64,000 nucleotides of DNA from Portunus trituberculatus (taxonomy: Eukaryota; Arthropoda; Malacostraca; Decapoda; Portunidae): contig NC_059256.1 in NCBI RefSeq assembly GCF_017591435.1, positions 13,092,766-13,156,765 of the forward strand. Direction: 5' to 3'. The first letter of the stretch is position 1, and each line of letters begins with the position of its first letter. Below, piece after piece: positions 61,411 through 64,000 of the stretch. The notes below the pieces were generated by a model. It made no database searches. It was not told the DNA's origin and worked only from the letters and a program-made list of their open reading frames with translations. The translations under genes were made by a program, and so were the position numbers.

Positions 61411-61569
61411 GAGACAGAGAGGAAAAAATAAATATATTATTTGGTGCAGTTTTGGACTGCTACATTAGGTTAGGCTACATTAGGTTAAAAAAGGCTGAGA
61501 TTGTTGAAAAGTTAGAAAAAAAAAGAAAAAAATGAAGTCACACCACCTGCTAGTGTTTTAACATGCAGA
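61411..61569. other. Spacer with TTAGG-like words
   Basis: Contains TTAGGTTAGGC and ATTAGGTTA near 61464-61488 and an A-rich run at 61516-61532; nothing else recognised. Confidence 0.5.
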
Positions 61570-62120
61570 TGAGACACACATCCAAACATCACCCAAACAC
61601 ATCCTAAACACACCCAAAGCACACTCAAAACACCCAAAAAAACATCCCTAAACACCCCAAACACACACCCAAATATTCCCAAAACACTCAAACACCACAA
61701 AAACACACTCTTTCACCCCAAACACCCCAAAACACACCCAAACCCCTCCAGTTTTGAAGGGATGTTTGATCTATTGACAGATTAACATGATATCAATCCC
61801 ACACACTCCACACACACGCACAGACCACTTAAAACACCCACCACACACCAAAATCACACCACACACCACACCACACACACCACTTCAAACCCTTAAAACT
61901 AAAACTAACCTAAAACACACTCAATACACCATACAACACCTCAAAATTCCCCTAACTGCACTCAGAACACACCCATATATTCAAACACCCCTCTACACCA
62001 CACTCAAGATATGTAAAATATACTTAAAGACATCTAACACACAAAATACACAAAACGCCCTGCAACACTACCAAACACACTCAAAACACTTCAGATATAA
62101 CCCAAAACACCAAAATGCGT
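61570..62120. repeat. Degenerate AAACACACC-type minisatellite, second and third blocks
   Basis: Two blocks (61570-61745 and 61795-62110) of the same C/A-rich style as 59460-59790, separated by 50 bp. Strongly biased: almost no G on the plus strand. Reading frames over it (His/Thr/Pro-rich) are artefacts. Confidence 0.7.
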
Positions 62121-62154
62121 TATAAAGAACGGTAACATTAAAAAGGGCACTTAC

Positions 62155-62490
62155 CTAAATATTGTGGCTTGGCTCCTCCTCTTCTTCCACTTCCATTTTT
62201 CCTTTCTTCTTCGTCCTCTTCCTTTGTTCTTTCTTCTCCTGCTTCCATCTACACGCCTGAGCCTAGAAACACATCAAAACACTTAGAAAACACGAGATAT
62301 TAGGCAAAATATTGAGGAAGTGGACCTATTGTGGCTTGCCTGCTCCTCCACTTATTCCTCCCTTTCTCCTTCCTTCCTCCTCACCCTCCTTTATTTCTCT
62401 TTCTTCTTCCTTCTGCTACTAATATCTACACACCTGAGCCAAGAAACACGGGAAAACACGTACAAATCACTAGATATTAGGCAAAATATC
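62155..62490. repeat. Tandem duplication (about 165-185 bp unit) with CTTC-rich text and splice-like ends
   Basis: Two successive units share GTGGCTTG, CTCCTCC-type pyrimidine text, CTACACRCCTGAGCC, AGAAACAC and AGATATTAGGCAAAATAT. On the minus strand the first unit shows TTTCTAG|GCTCAGG and ATTTAG|GTAAGTG, good acceptor and donor words around about 105 bp. Because the second unit has similar text without the donor, an exon is doubtful. Confidence 0.55.
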
Positions 62491-62536
62491 GACGAACTGG
62501 GCGGTAGGGAGGGAGGGACGCCAGCCTGGGCCATGA

Positions 62537-62563
62537 TGAGTCACCACCTTGGCTGTGACGTCA
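62537..62563. promoter_or_regulatory. AP-1 and CRE consensus words 12 bp apart
   Basis: TGAGTCA at 62537-62543 and the palindromic TGACGTCA at 62556-62563, in locally GC-rich sequence just upstream (minus strand) of the splice-like block and the candidate exon. A promoter for a minus-strand gene is possible; no TATA or initiator was identified. Confidence 0.3.
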
Positions 62564-62599
62564 TCAAGAGCGCGGGAACACTGGCGAATCGGCTGAATT

Positions 62600-63427
62600 A
62601 CGTAAATAATTTTAAAATGACTTCAAGAAAAAACGAAGCCAAGGCCGAATGCTTACTTTTTTATGACTTATTAGATACTTTAATTAATATCCAAAACATC
62701 AAAACATCTCCTGCTTAACTAGTTTTAAAAAACGGTCTAAATTAAGTATATAAAGAGTATATAAACATTTCCACTTATAACGCTGCCAAAACGTCCAGCC
62801 ATTTCCACTTTATATTTCTTTCGAAAAATATTAGACAATATAAACTCTCTTCTCAGGCATCCAACACTGACCTAGAACCAGAAGTGAACCAGTGAAAGAG
62901 CATTTATGTAAAACAAAACCATTAAACTCTAAACTCATTCAAACCTCTTGTAAAGTCCAGCTATTTTCACTTGGCGAGTCTTCTAACACATTGTACAGAG
63001 TGTGAGCTTTCTTTTAAGGCATTCTACAACGAGTTTGACCGTCAAACAGAAACGTGAACAAATCCAATCGAAAAAATGAAACTTACGTTAAACGGGACAA
63101 AACACCACTTCAAAGTCCACATATTTCACTCAATGGATTGATTTCACGCTTCAAAAAGTACACACGATTCTTTGATCAAATAAAGGCCCAGTTACACCTC
63201 AAAATAAAAATCTTGAAATCAGGAGATGGAAAATTTGGACGGTTATGGCAGCTCCTATTTAAGCTATAAAACACCACTAAACGCCACATATTTACCGAAC
63301 ACAGGCGCGGAACACACTTCAAACACAACCAAATATTTAGACAAACCATAAAAACACATCATGGAAGCGTTATATTATTTGTAGAGAATATATCAAAAAG
63401 TATTGGAACCCGCAGGCAGGTTGCCAC
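62600..63427. other. AT-rich spacer without recognised features
   Basis: About 830 bp with short frames only and no repeat or element recognised on either strand. Confidence 0.5.
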
Positions 63428-63470
63428 GGGGGGGACAGGGGTGGAGCTCGGGGGACGGGGCGGGGGCGGG
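63428..63470 (+). other. G-rich tract able to form a G-quadruplex
   Basis: Within 43 bp there are at least five runs of three or more G (GGGGGGG, GGGG, GGGGG, GGGG, GGGGG, GGG) separated by short loops, in otherwise AT-rich DNA. This meets the usual sequence rule for a quadruplex; whether it forms is unknown. Confidence 0.75.
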
Positions 63471-64000
63471 AACACTGCAGGGCGGGCTCCATAATCCTTA
63501 TGTTGCATTTCTTATCTCACCACAACAAAATGAAGCCCCATCGAGAAAACTTGGCCAGGGAACATGCAATGGTAGAGTAGTGGGTGCATTCTGACACATG
63601 TTTGGCTTACGGTGAGTCAAAGAAGCAAATAATAGCTGGTAATACTGACAACTGCTCCTTATATATACCCATCACCTTTTCAACATTTGGGCCCTGTTTT
63701 CACTCTCAGATGCAAAGAAAACCTACAAATAAGAGAGTGGCCTTAGAAATAGCTGAAATAAATGATGGTGAGGCGTTGTGGAGAGTCGTGGTGAAGAGTT
63801 GCATTGCTCTCTTGTCTCGCCGCTGGTGCTGTCGGGAATGTGTGTGGGCGTATATGGACATGTTGCGGGGTGTTTGAGTGTGTTTATGGGGTGTATAAGC
63901 AACACCAAACACCACCACCACCACCACCACACGGCCATCATCACCACTGTTTGTTGACATGGAGCAGACAGACGTGCACTCGACACACCACACTTCTTTC
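63471..64000. other. Right-edge sequence, no supported gene
   Basis: A 97-codon plus-strand frame (63584-63877) crosses this region but has no recognised domain and no convincing start. A (CAC)n run lies at about 63908-63930. No element recognised. Confidence 0.45.

Noticed and set aside
62155..62262. Exon with TTTCTAG acceptor and GTAAGTG donor on the minus strand
   Set aside because: Two of three frames contain stops, and the text is one unit of a pyrimidine-rich tandem duplication, so splice words are probably chance.
63584..63877. 97-residue frame at the right edge
   Set aside because: No domain, no supported start or splice context, and a competing frame of similar length on the other strand.

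Overview
This window is eukaryotic, non-genic DNA. It most likely comes from a decapod crustacean, perhaps a crab: it has a tRNA-derived SINE and CR1-like LINEs that share an (AC)n-tailed 3' end, very many dinucleotide microsatellites, and scattered TTAGG-type words. The taxon call rests on repeat style remembered from decapod genomes, not on any host gene. No complete cellular gene is visible. Almost everything recognisable is a transposable element, most of them broken and several nested, or satellite DNA. Four runs of exactly 500 N (17373-17872, 23123-23622, 43879-44378, 50990-51489) are scaffolding placeholders, so order and orientation across them are not proven by this sequence.

Layout. 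1-9.4 kb: a LINE endonuclease fragment, two hAT-like MITEs lying against (AT)n tracts (one tract is 2.26 kb long), two LINE 3' ends placed tail to tail, a small segmental duplication and a tRNA-Val-like SINE. 9.4-23.1 kb: a roughly 3.1-kb APE-type LINE (here 'J family', Jockey/CR1-like, YADD reverse transcriptase) in several copies on both strands. One copy is split by a second LINE (here 'N family', I/Nimb-like, with RRM/zinc-knuckle ORF1, endonuclease and RNase H). 23.8-29 kb: a minus-strand Ty3/gypsy-type element with its integrase upstream of the reverse transcriptase (copia-like order) and only its 3' LTR. 29-36.7 kb: three more N-family pieces and an LTR-like block.

36.75-58.87 kb: one AT-rich satellite family. 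On the left (36.75-41.1 kb) it is a diverged, single-orientation monomer field. On the right (44.4-58.9 kb) it is a highly uniform higher-order repeat of about 1.82 kb, built from about two monomers in one orientation and four in the other. Between them lies a truncated I-like LINE inside a possible LTR element. This layered structure resembles a centromeric or heterochromatic array and its diverged margin.

58.9-64 kb: a head-to-tail chain of 5'-truncated CR1-like LINE pieces, each starting beside an (AC)n tract, degenerate AAACACACC-type repeats, one plausible 148-bp host exon on the minus strand, and a short stretch with AP-1 and CRE words and a G-rich tract. The genes here do not form a pathway; the elements mainly document the insertion history of a heterochromatin-like region.
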